This document shows, one piece after another, positions 1-8,085 of a DNA stretch of 64,000 nt. The notes beneath the pieces were generated by a model that had not been told where the DNA came from, did no database searches, and worked only from the letters and a program-made list of their open reading frames with translations. The number at the start of each line of letters is the position of its first letter. The first letter of the stretch is position 1. The stretch is from contig NZ_SCNG01000002.1 of NCBI RefSeq assembly GCF_005503555.1, forward strand, positions 682,001 to 746,000, in the 5' to 3' direction. The translations under genes were made by a program, and so were the position numbers. Source of the DNA: Rudaea sp. 3F27F6 (GTDB taxonomy: Bacteria > Pseudomonadota > Gammaproteobacteria > Xanthomonadales > Rhodanobacteraceae).

Positions 1-717
1 CGTGACGGTCTCGTTGTCCTCGCCGAAACCCTTGAAGCTCGAACGCGAGGTGCGCGTCTTCGCCACGAGGCGGCCGGCGGAGACGGCGTAGCGCGTGTTC
101 GACGATTCCGAACCCTCGAAGCCGATCAGCAGCTTGCGTCCGCTGAACTTGTAGGTTTCCTCGCTCGCCAGCGGCGTGCCGTCGGCATCGAGCCAGAGCT
201 TGAGCTGGCCTTCGAAGTGCTTGAGGTCGTCCTTCTGCTTGGCCGACAAATGCCCGGGAACGTCGAGCACGAGCAGTTGCGCGGGCTTGCCGTCGAGCGC
301 GTCGCCGCGGCTTTCCTTGACGGTCGCGCCATCGAGACTGCGCAGCAGGCCTGGAGCCGAGCCGAGCAACTGCGCCGCACGCGTCGGCGTGACGACTGCA
401 AGCAGTTCGCCGAGCGGCGTCGGCAGCTCGGGATTCGCGGTGTGCGCCTGGGCTTCGCGCTCGGCCTGCTGCATCAGCTCGGGCGGAAAAATCAGCTGCA
501 GGCCTTGCGCGCCGGACTGCAGATTGAGCTTGACCTGGCCTGCCGACGGCTTCTGCCCGCCGGAATCGCGCACGCTCTGCTTGATTTCGAGTCCGGCGCT
601 GATCGCATCGCCGCCCTGCAGGCGTGCGAGCGCGGTGCGCAGATCGGCCAGCGGTTCCGCATGCAGCGGAGCCACCGCGCCGAGGGCCAAAAGCGTCGCT
701 AACGTGAAGGCCCGCAT
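1..717 (-). CDS. exported hypothetical protein, 3' end outside window
   Basis: The reading frame is open from the ATG at 717 to the window edge, giving at least 239 residues; the C-terminus is missing. It begins MRAFTLATLLALGAVAPLHA, a clear Sec signal peptide with an AxA-type cleavage site, so the product should be periplasmic or outer-membrane associated. A GGAGCAGGGG stretch just upstream fits a ribosome binding site. The mature part is polar and beta-rich, with a segment near residues 165-200 (LKLWLDADGTPLASEETYKFSG) that resembles a lipoprotein-sorting-like or curved-sheet fold, but I do not recognise a family. It is divergent from the EF-G-like gene at 1021. Confidence 0.7.
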   Translation of the reverse strand, partial: MRAFTLATLLALGAVAPLHAEPLADLRTALARLQGGDAISAGLEIKQSVRDSGGQKPSAGQVKLNLQSGAQGLQLIFPPELMQQAEREAQAHTANPELPTPLGELLAVVTPTRAAQLLGSAPGLLRSLDGATVKESRGDALDGKPAQLLVLDVPGHLSAKQKDDLKHFEGQLKLWLDADGTPLASEETYKFSGRKLLIGFEGSESSNTRYAVSAGRLVAKTRTSRSSFKGFGEDNETVT

Positions 718-1020
718 ACCCCTGCTCCGGATCGTCGATGGCGCCGGACTATCGCATCGGCTGCCCGAACCGGGGATTAATTGCCGAGCCGCTCACGCTC
801 GGCGTCCTGCCGCAACGCGGCTTGACCCGACGCCGAGAAAGGAGAAGGCTTGGGCTTCCTTCTCCGACCGGAGAAGGTGGCGCGACCGCGCCGGACGAGG
901 GAATCGCCGTTCGAATGATTTCGCCCCCTCCCAGTTTTTCTCTCGTCCGCCCCTTCGCGGCGCCTGCTGCCAAAAGGAGAACGGAAGCATTCGCTTCTTT
1001 TTCGCGCAAAGGAGACCGTC
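718..1020. other. divergent intergenic region with REP-like hairpin
   Basis: This 303-base gap separates the minus-strand exported protein from the plus-strand EF-G-like gene, so it must hold both promoters. No clear -35/-10 pair is visible. Around 858-879 there is a small inverted repeat (CCTTCTCCGACCGGAGAAGG), a REP-like hairpin of the kind seen in many proteobacteria; a related one lies upstream of purK near 25912-25935. An AAAGGAGA ribosome binding site lies just before 1021. Confidence 0.4.
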
Positions 1021-3078
1021 ATGGCATACACCACCGAAGGCATCCGAAACATCGCGCTCGTCGGGCATTCCGCCGCGGGCAAGACCACGCTGCTCGAAGC
1101 CCTGCTGCACGCGGGCGGCGCAATTCAGATTCCCGGCTCGATCGAGCGCGGCACCACGGTTTCCGACCACGACCCACTCGAAAAACAGCGACAACACTCG
1201 CTCAACGCCTCCATCGCCTCGATCGACTCGGGTGACTGCCACATCAACCTGATCGACACCCCGGGCTCGCAGGACTTCCGCGGGCCGACCCTGACCGCGC
1301 TCGCCGCGGTCGAAACCTGCGCCGTCGTCGTCAACGCGCACGCGGGCATCGAGTACGGCACGCACCGCATGATGCACCACGCCAAGCAGCGCGGCCTTGC
1401 GCGCGTGATCGTGGTAAACAAGATCGACGGCGGCAATCCGCGCGCGTTGGTCGAGCAGCTGCGCGAAGCCTTCGGAACGGAATGCCTGCCGATCAACCTG
1501 CCCGCACAGGGCAGCAAGACCGTCGTCGACTGCTTCTTCAAACCGGATGCGGCCGCGCACGGCGGCGTCGCCGATTTCGACAGCGTCGCCGCCGCGCACC
1601 AGCGCATCATCGATCAGGTCGTCGAGATCAACGAAAGCGTGATGGGCCGCTATCTCGATGCGGGCGAAGAATCGCTCAGCGGCGCCGAACTGCACGATGC
1701 GTTCGAGCAATGCCTGCGCGAAGGCCATCTCGTGCCGATCTGTTTCGTCTCCGCGCGCACCGGCGCGGGCGTGCGCGAGTTCCTGCACATCATCGAGAAA
1801 TTGTTCCCGAACCCGCTCGAAGGCAATGCGCCGCCGTTCGTCAAAGGCGTCGGTGCTGCGGCGACGCCGATCGAGGCCAAGCCCGATGCGAACGCGCACG
1901 CGATCGCCGACGTGTTCAAGATCGTCAACGATCCCTTCGTCGGCAAGCTCAGCGTGTTCCGTGTCTACCAGGGCACGATCCGCAAGGACTCGCAGCTCTT
2001 CGTCGACGACGGCAAGAAGCCGTTCAAGGTCGGCCATCTGTTCAAGCTCAAGGGCAAGGACTACGTCGAGATCGATCAGGCGATACCGGGCGATATCGCG
2101 GCCGTGGCCAAAGTCGAAGAAATCCATTTCGACGCAGTGCTGCACGACTCGCACGACGAGGACCAGATCCACCTCGCCCCGCTCGCCTTCCCGCAGCCGA
2201 TGTTCGGCCTCGCTGTCGAACCGGCGCACAAGGGCCACGAGCAGAAGCTGGCGCAGTCGCTGCACAAGCTCGCCGAGGAAGATCCGTGCTTCCGCTACGA
2301 GCACAACAAGGAACTCAACGAGTCGGTGATCCGCGGGCTTTCCGATCTGCATCTGCGCCTGATGCTCGAACGGCTCAAGGAGCGCTACGGCGTCGAAGTG
2401 AAGACGCGGCCGCCGCGCATCGCCTACCGCGAGACCGTCGCGACCAGAGCCGAAGGCCACCATCGCCACAAGAAACAGACCGGCGGCGCCGGCCAGTTCG
2501 GCGAAGTCTATCTGCGCATCGAGCCGCTGCCGCGCGGCACGGGTTTCGAGTTCGTCGACGAAGTCAAAGGCGGCACGATTCCGGGCCAATTCCTGCCCGC
2601 GGTGGAGAAAGGCGTGCGCTTCGTGCTCGAACACGGCGCGATCGCCGGCTATCAGATGCAGGACGTGCGCGTCATCGTCTACGACGGCAAGTACCACACG
2701 GTCGACTCCAAGGAAGTCGCCTTCGTCGCCGCGGGCAAGAAGGCCTTTCTCGATGCAGTCGCCAAGGCCAATCCGCAGGTGCTCGAACCGATCGTCAATC
2801 TCGAAGTGTTCGTGCCCGATGCGCACGTCGGCGACGTCACCGGCGGCCTTGCCGGCAAGCGCGCGCAGATCAACGGCACCGACGCGCTCGGCGCCGGCGA
2901 ACTGGTCATCCGCGCGCAGGCGCCGCTGGCCGAAGTCGCCGACTACCAGACCGAACTCAAATCGATGACCGGCGGCAAGGGCCGCTACGCGATCGAGTTC
3001 AGCCACTACGACGCGGTGCCGCTGCAGGTGCAAAAGAAACTCGTGGAAGCCTATAAGCCGAAGCACGATGACGAGTAG
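1021..3078 (+). CDS. fusA: elongation factor G-like translational GTPase (EF-G2 type)
   Basis: A 685-residue ribosome-associated translational GTPase with EF-G domain order: G domain (residues about 1-270), beta-barrel domain II, then the EF-G III/IV/V domains. Visible G motifs are GHSAAGKTT (15-23), DTPG (79-82) and NKID (133-136). The G3 motif reads DTPGSQDF; canonical EF-G and EF-Tu have DTPGH, with the catalytic histidine at the fifth position, so that residue is absent. This and the short N-terminal domain place it with EF-G-like paralogues rather than the str-operon EF-G, and there are no rpsL/rpsG/tuf neighbours. The AAAGGAGA site fixes the start. Role beyond GTP-dependent ribosome binding is uncertain. 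Confidence 0.9.
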   Translation: MAYTTEGIRNIALVGHSAAGKTTLLEALLHAGGAIQIPGSIERGTTVSDHDPLEKQRQHSLNASIASIDSGDCHINLIDTPGSQDFRGPTLTALAAVETCAVVVNAHAGIEYGTHRMMHHAKQRGLARVIVVNKIDGGNPRALVEQLREAFGTECLPINLPAQGSKTVVDCFFKPDAAAHGGVADFDSVAAAHQRIIDQVVEINESVMGRYLDAGEESLSGAELHDAFEQCLREGHLVPICFVSARTGAGVREFLHIIEKLFPNPLEGNAPPFVKGVGAAATPIEAKPDANAHAIADVFKIVNDPFVGKLSVFRVYQGTIRKDSQLFVDDGKKPFKVGHLFKLKGKDYVEIDQAIPGDIAAVAKVEEIHFDAVLHDSHDEDQIHLAPLAFPQPMFGLAVEPAHKGHEQKLAQSLHKLAEEDPCFRYEHNKELNESVIRGLSDLHLRLMLERLKERYGVEVKTRPPRIAYRETVATRAEGHHRHKKQTGGAGQFGEVYLRIEPLPRGTGFEFVDEVKGGTIPGQFLPAVEKGVRFVLEHGAIAGYQMQDVRVIVYDGKYHTVDSKEVAFVAAGKKAFLDAVAKANPQVLEPIVNLEVFVPDAHVGDVTGGLAGKRAQINGTDALGAGELVIRAQAPLAEVADYQTELKSMTGGKGRYAIEFSHYDAVPLQVQKKLVEAYKPKHDDE

Positions 3079-3121
3079 CCGCCGCCGTATGCGGACACCT
3101 TAGGCAGGTTCAAGAAAACGC

Positions 3122-4270
3122 ATGGCACGCGATCTCGTTATTTGCTGCGACGGTACCGGCAACCAGTTCGGCGACCGCAACAGCAACGTGGTCAAGTTGA
3201 ACGACTGCCTGGTCCGCGACAAGACCCGGGTACTGCATTTCTACGACCCCGGCGTCGGCACGTTCGGCCTGCAGGAAGCGTTGTTCGAGTGGCAACAGAT
3301 CGCCCCGCGCGTCGCCGGCCTCGCCTTCGGCTGGGGCTATCGAAGCATGGTCGAGCGTGGCTACCGCTTCATCGCCGAGAATTACGTCGAAGGCGACCGC
3401 ATCTGGCTGTTCGGATTCAGTCGCGGCGCCTATATCGCACGCGTGATCGCCGGCATGATTCACGCGATCGGCCTGCTCGATCCGGCGCATCTGAATCTGT
3501 TCGAGTACGCATTCCGCATCTACGAACGCAGCGCCGGAGACGATCGTCTTCCGATCGCGACGCGCGAGCGGTTCGCGCGCCAATTCTGCCGCTCCGCTCC
3601 CATCCATTTCATCGGCGCGTTCGACACGGTCAAGTCGATAGGCTGGTTCATACGCTGGAAGCAGCTTCCGTGGACGATGAACAATCCGAGCGTGAAGTTT
3701 TTCCGTCATGCCATCTCGATCGACGAGAGGCGCTGCTTCTTTCGCACGAACCTCTGGAGAAACGGCGCCAAAGCCAAAACCGACGTTCGCGAGCTCTGGT
3801 TCGCCGGAGTGCATTCCGATGTGGGCGGGGGTTATCCGGAAAAGGAAAGCGGCCTGTCGAAGTTTCCGCTCGCGTGGATGATCGCCGAGGCGGAGCAAGC
3901 CGGTCTGCCCATCGACGCCAAACGCCGCGAACGTCTGCTCGGGAAGGGCGGTCGCTACGCAAAACCCGAACATAACGCGCAGTTGCACACCTCGTTGAAA
4001 GGTGCCTGGTGGCTCGCGGAATATCTGCTGCCGCGCCGAATGATTTACGTCGACGAGAACAAGCGGCGACGAACATACTGGGTATGGCTGCCGCTGCTCG
4101 AGTCGCAATGGATCGCGTATCCGCGCGGAATGAAACCCGGCCCCAATGAGCGCATCCGGATTCACAGCAGCGTCAGAGATCGCATGAGCGATCCTGCATT
4201 GGAATACGCTCCGGTCAACTTGCCGAAAGACGAGGACGGCTGGCCGCTATACGATTTTGTCGATCGCTGA
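3122..4270 (+). CDS. DUF2235 domain protein, putative alpha/beta hydrolase
   Basis: A 382-residue protein beginning LVICCDGTGNQFGDRNSNVVKL, the hallmark opening of DUF2235. The nucleophile-elbow motif GFSRGAY (98-104, Ser100) follows, and VHSDVGGGYPE near residues 237-247 gives the conserved acid and glycine-rich segment. DUF2235 includes the Tle1 phospholipase effectors of type VI secretion, but no VgrG, PAAR or immunity gene is adjacent, so a chromosomal lipase or esterase role is equally possible. No signal peptide is seen. It lies 43 bases after the EF-G-like gene with no strong ribosome binding site, and converges with the next gene, six bases apart. Confidence 0.85.
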   Translation: MARDLVICCDGTGNQFGDRNSNVVKLNDCLVRDKTRVLHFYDPGVGTFGLQEALFEWQQIAPRVAGLAFGWGYRSMVERGYRFIAENYVEGDRIWLFGFSRGAYIARVIAGMIHAIGLLDPAHLNLFEYAFRIYERSAGDDRLPIATRERFARQFCRSAPIHFIGAFDTVKSIGWFIRWKQLPWTMNNPSVKFFRHAISIDERRCFFRTNLWRNGAKAKTDVRELWFAGVHSDVGGGYPEKESGLSKFPLAWMIAEAEQAGLPIDAKRRERLLGKGGRYAKPEHNAQLHTSLKGAWWLAEYLLPRRMIYVDENKRRRTYWVWLPLLESQWIAYPRGMKPGPNERIRIHSSVRDRMSDPALEYAPVNLPKDEDGWPLYDFVDR

Positions 4271-4276
4271 ATTCGC

Positions 4277-5164
4277 TCAGCCGAGAATCGTGCCGAGCGC
4301 GGCGGACAGATCGGGATTGCGAAAGCGGAAGCCCTGCGCGAGCGCGCGCTGCGGCATCACGCGCTGGCCGGTCAGCAGCAGGTCGGCCATCTCGCCGAGC
4401 ATCAGGCGCAGCGCAAACGCCGGCGCGGGCAGCAGCGCCGGCCGATGCAGGGCCATGCCGAGTGCGCGCGCGAAGTCGGCATTGGTCACCGGTGCCGGTG
4501 CGGCGGCATTGTAGGCGCCCTGCGCGGCCTCGGTCTTGATCAGCCAGCGGATAACGCAGACCGCGTCCTTGCGCGTGATCCAGCTCATCCATTGCCTGCC
4601 GTCGCCGAGCTTGCCGCCGAGCCCGAGCCGGAACGGCAGCAGCATTTTCTCGAGCGCGCCGCCGTCGACGTCGAGAACGATGCCGGTGCGCATGCGGCAG
4701 ACACGCACGCCGAGCACGCTGGCCTTGTCCGCTTCGGCTTCCCAGTCGCGGCAGAGATGGGCGGCGAAGTCGTCGCCCGGCGCGGCGTCCTCGCCGAGTT
4801 CCTCGTCGCCGCGCGCGCCGTACCAGCCGATCGCCGAACCCGAAATGAGCACGCGTGGCCTGCGTTCACGCGCCGCCATCCAGTCGACGAGACGCCGCGT
4901 GATACCGATGCGCGATTCGCGGATCGCCTGTTTGCGCGCGTCCGTCCAGCGCGCCGCGGCGAGGCTTTCGCCGGCGAGATTGACAACGACATCGACGTCG
5001 CCCACTTCGCTGAGGTTCTCGACCAGCACGACTTCCTCGGGCAAACGCGAGCGCGCACGACCCGCGTTGCGCGTCAACACGACGACATCGTGTCCGTCAC
5101 CGGTCAGGGCACGGCTCAGCGCTTGACCGATGAAGCCGCTGCCGCCGGTGATCAGATGACGCAT
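4277..5164 (-). CDS. TIGR01777 family NAD(P)-dependent epimerase (YfcH-like)
   Basis: A 295-residue extended short-chain dehydrogenase. The N-terminus MRHLITGGSGFIGQAL carries the GxxGxxG dinucleotide-binding motif at 7-13; NLAGESLAAARW near residues 60-72 and ISGSAIGWYG near residues 106-115 are signatures of the YfcH/SDR39U1 family. The C-terminal part, with LLPFRLGLGGKLGDGRQWMSWI, is the DUF1731 region typical of the family. The substrate is not known. GAGGAA precedes the ATG at 5164. Length matches E. coli YfcH (about 297). Confidence 0.9.
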   Translation of the reverse strand: MRHLITGGSGFIGQALSRALTGDGHDVVVLTRNAGRARSRLPEEVVLVENLSEVGDVDVVVNLAGESLAAARWTDARKQAIRESRIGITRRLVDWMAARERRPRVLISGSAIGWYGARGDEELGEDAAPGDDFAAHLCRDWEAEADKASVLGVRVCRMRTGIVLDVDGGALEKMLLPFRLGLGGKLGDGRQWMSWITRKDAVCVIRWLIKTEAAQGAYNAAAPAPVTNADFARALGMALHRPALLPAPAFALRLMLGEMADLLLTGQRVMPQRALAQGFRFRNPDLSAALGTILG

Positions 5165-5322
5165 GAGCCAGTTCCTCGTTGCAGTGGCGTAGGCCGCCGC
5201 ATCCGAGCTGTCTGCTGCATACGACGCGGCGGCCGCGCGGGCCGCGGCCGTTCAGGACGCAGCGGCTCGCGAAGACCGTGACATGCTACCCATTCGGACA
5301 GACAAGGGCCGTGACGCTGCAC

Positions 5323-6018
5323 TCATTCCGCCGTGCGCAGGCGCTGGATGAACACCGTCGCGCCGCTCGCGAAGCGCAGCTTCATCTGCGAACCGTCGTG
5401 CGTGGACTCGACCACTTTCTCCGGGCCCTTTTCCTGCGCAGCCGTCACATCGCATTGATGGAACTGCTCGGGAGTCCCGGTCGGATTGAATACCAGCGGC
5501 GGGCTGCTCGGCTCGAAACCGTTGAACGTGCCGCCGCCGGCCATCGGAAAGCGCTGCATCCACATGAAGAACTTGCCGCCGTCGGGAATCCAGAACTTGT
5601 TCGGGTCGCGGCTGGTCAGGCCGAGCGCGCCGTTCTTCGTCCAGACCTGGAGGATGCGCGCCATGGTGCAGTCGAGCGAGGCGCATTCCTGCAGGACGAA
5701 ATACTCGTCGTCGCTCATGTGCACCGTGCGGAAATCGAAGATATCGCCCTTCTGAAACGCTTCGGCTGGAAAGATCACGGCCGACATCTTCGGGTCGATC
5801 TTGAAGTCGCTCGAAATCAGGTAGCCGCCGCGGCGCGTTTCCCATTTCGGCCCGATCACTTTGACGTCGGGCAAGGTCGTCTCGGTCTGCTCGCGTGCCT
5901 GAGTCTGTGCCGGCGGCGCCTGGGCTTGCGCGAGCGCTTGTGCCTGCGCGCCGGTCGCGGCCAGGCCGAAGCACAGACACAAAAAACCATTGCGTATTCC
6001 GCGAGTTCGCTGCTTCAT
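5323..6018 (-). CDS. exported hypothetical protein
   Basis: A 231-residue protein starting at the ATG at 6018, which has GGGAGGA eight bases upstream; the frame continues further upstream but lacks a comparable site. Residues 1-27 (MKQRTRGIRNGFLCLCFGLA then ATGAQAQ) form a signal peptide, followed by an Ala/Gln-rich linker. The mature part has two cysteines (in LQECASLDC, near residue 110) probably forming a disulfide, and an aromatic segment GGKFFMWMQRFPMAGGGTFNG. I do not recognise a family. It is divergent from the yceH-like gene. Confidence 0.75.
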   Translation of the reverse strand: MKQRTRGIRNGFLCLCFGLAATGAQAQALAQAQAPPAQTQAREQTETTLPDVKVIGPKWETRRGGYLISSDFKIDPKMSAVIFPAEAFQKGDIFDFRTVHMSDDEYFVLQECASLDCTMARILQVWTKNGALGLTSRDPNKFWIPDGGKFFMWMQRFPMAGGGTFNGFEPSSPPLVFNPTGTPEQFHQCDVTAAQEKGPEKVVESTHDGSQMKLRFASGATVFIQRLRTAE

Positions 6019-6149
6019 GCAAGAATCCTCCCGCTCGATGCACCGTATCCTGCGACGCGGCGCAGATGCCGGCAAGTGCCGGCACTCCGAATTTTTACCA
6101 CCACGATCCGCTAGCACCGACCGGATCGCAACGAAGACCCGTATCCACC

Positions 6150-6827
6150 ATGACCGATCCGACCAGCGACACCTCCGACCATGAACCGGCGCCCTCGGTT
6201 CTCATCCTCAGCGCGATCGAAGCGCGCATCCTCGGCAGCCTGATCGAAAAGGCCGCGATCACGCCCGACGTCTATCCGCTCACGCTCAACGCCATCGTCC
6301 AGGCGTGCAATCAGAAGACCAGCCGCGAACCCGTGATGCATCTCGAACCGGGTGAAACCGGCCATGCCCTGCGCGAGCTGGAAGCGAAGAACTTGGTAAA
6401 ACTCGATCCGTTCTCACAGCGCGCGGCGCGCTACTCGCACGGTTTCGACGCGGTCTACGCCGTCACGCCGCGCCAGCGCGCCCTGCTCTGCGTGATGCTG
6501 CTGCGCGGCCCGCAGACCGTCAGCGAGCTGCTTGCGCGCTGCGACCGCCTCGCCGATTTCCCGGGACTCGACGACGTGCGCGATTCGCTCGACCGCCTGA
6601 TCGCGCGCGAGCCGACGCTCGTCGTGCGTATCCCGCGCAGCGGCGGCCAGCGCGAAGACCGCTACATGCACCTACTCTGCGGGCCGTTCGACGTGGCGGC
6701 CTACGCGGAAACCGCCGCCGCGCACGCCGCGCCGGCTTCGGCCAACAGTGAACTGGCCGAGCGCGTCGCCCGACTCGAAGAAGAAGTGGCGGCGCTCAAG
6801 GAACAACTTGCCCAGTTGCTGAGCTGA
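6150..6827 (+). CDS. YceH family protein (DUF480)
   Basis: A 225-residue DUF480 protein, close to the 215 residues of E. coli YceH. Typical segments are LSAIEARILGSLIEKAAITPDVYPLTLNA (residues about 18-46) and CNQKTSREPVM, which are part of a tandem winged-helix fold. The C-terminus (about 190-225, ELAERVARLEEEVAALKEQL) is a coiled coil. The biochemical role of YceH is unknown; the fold suggests nucleic-acid or protein binding. The start at 6150 was chosen because the frame upstream of it encodes proline- and arginine-rich sequence with no family match. It precedes the tyrA-like gene by 12 bases, so the two are probably cotranscribed. Confidence 0.9.
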   Translation: MTDPTSDTSDHEPAPSVLILSAIEARILGSLIEKAAITPDVYPLTLNAIVQACNQKTSREPVMHLEPGETGHALRELEAKNLVKLDPFSQRAARYSHGFDAVYAVTPRQRALLCVMLLRGPQTVSELLARCDRLADFPGLDDVRDSLDRLIAREPTLVVRIPRSGGQREDRYMHLLCGPFDVAAYAETAAAHAAPASANSELAERVARLEEEVAALKEQLAQLLS

Positions 6828-6839
6828 GCGGCGCCGCGC

Positions 6840-7970
6840 ATGTCCACGCCTTCCGTTCCAGCCAAGCCGGTCGTCGGCATCGTCGGCAGCGCCGGTGCCT
6901 TCGGGCGCTGGTTCAAGCGCTTCTTTGAGCAGAACATGGGCCTGACCGTGATCGGCCGCGACCCGAACGGCGACGAAGCGCTGCCGCCCGACGAGCTGAT
7001 CGAACGCGCCGACGTGCTCATCTTCTCCGCGCCGATCCGCGCGACGGCGGCGCTGATCGCCGATTACGCGGAGTGCGCGGCGGGCCGCGAACGCGGCAAG
7101 CTGTGGCTCGACCTCACCTCGATCAAGGCGGCGCCGGTCGCGGCGATGCTGCATTCGCAGGCCGAGGTCGTCGGCCTGCACCCGATGACCGCGCCGCCGA
7201 AGACACCGACACTCAAAGGCCGCGTCCTCGTCGTCTGCGAGGCGCGCGTCGAGGCCTGGCGCGGCTGGCTCGACGCCTTCCTCGCCGCGACCGAAGCGGA
7301 CTGCGTGCAGGCTCAACCCGAACAGCACGATCGGGTGATGGCCGTCGTGCAGGGCATGACCCACGCCACGCATATGGCGCAGGCCGCGACCCTGCGCGAG
7401 CTGGCGCCCGCGCTCGGCGGCCTCGACGCGATCCAGCCGTTCCGTACGATCGGCTACGAACTCGACGGCGTGGTCACGCGGCGCATGCTCGCGAGCAATC
7501 CGGCGATCTACGAGGACATTCAGTTCGAGAATCCGCATATCGGTGCGATGCTCGAACGTCTCGCCGCGCATATCGATTTCCTGCGCGATCGCGTGCGCGA
7601 CCGCGCCGACACAGCGCGCGCGGCGATGCGCTCACGCCTGCTCGTCGAGCCGCAGGCGTTCTACGGCGATGCCGCATTGGCCGAAGGCAGCTACGGTTTC
7701 GAGCGTTTGGGCTATCTGCTGTCCGACATCGCGTCGCCCGCCTACATCAGCGTGTTCCTGCCGCTCGACGAGCCCGGCTCTCTGCGCGCGTTGCTGCAAG
7801 TGTTCGAAACGCACGCAATCAATCTCGACTCGATTCATTCCTCACGCACGCCCGAAGGCGAGCTGCATTTCCGCATCGGCTACGATCCGCGCAGCGATGC
7901 GGACAACGTGAAAGCCGCCATCGCCGCGATCGGCGAGCGCGGCATCGGCCGCGTGCTCGGGCCGCGATAG
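6840..7970 (+). CDS. tyrA: prephenate dehydrogenase with C-terminal ACT domain
   Basis: A 376-residue cytoplasmic enzyme for tyrosine synthesis, oxidatively decarboxylating prephenate to 4-hydroxyphenylpyruvate with NAD+. The Rossmann motif GIVGSAGAFGRW (14-25) opens the protein; LHPMTAPPKTPTLKGR and MAVVQGMTHATHMAQ are the prephenate-binding helical-domain signatures. From about residue 290 (YISVFLPLDEPGSLRALLQVFETHAINLDSIHSS) there is an ACT regulatory domain, the likely site of allosteric aromatic amino acid control. No chorismate mutase domain is present at the N-terminus, unlike the E. coli bifunctional enzyme. A Glu/Ala-rich leader precedes the fold. Confidence 0.88.
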   Translation: MSTPSVPAKPVVGIVGSAGAFGRWFKRFFEQNMGLTVIGRDPNGDEALPPDELIERADVLIFSAPIRATAALIADYAECAAGRERGKLWLDLTSIKAAPVAAMLHSQAEVVGLHPMTAPPKTPTLKGRVLVVCEARVEAWRGWLDAFLAATEADCVQAQPEQHDRVMAVVQGMTHATHMAQAATLRELAPALGGLDAIQPFRTIGYELDGVVTRRMLASNPAIYEDIQFENPHIGAMLERLAAHIDFLRDRVRDRADTARAAMRSRLLVEPQAFYGDAALAEGSYGFERLGYLLSDIASPAYISVFLPLDEPGSLRALLQVFETHAINLDSIHSSRTPEGELHFRIGYDPRSDADNVKAAIAAIGERGIGRVLGPR

Positions 7971-8085
7971 AAGCCGCGCGGCGCAGGAATCGAACATAGG
8001 CCAAAGTCGAGGCAACAGCAGATCGTCTCGACTTCAGCTCGACGCCCTGCGCACTATGCCGTGCGCAGGCTCCGCATCGGAACGT

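Noticed and set aside
793-3066. A 757-residue minus-strand frame opposite the EF-G-like gene
   Set aside because: Antisense shadow of a GTPase with complete motifs; composition is typical of reversed high-GC codons.
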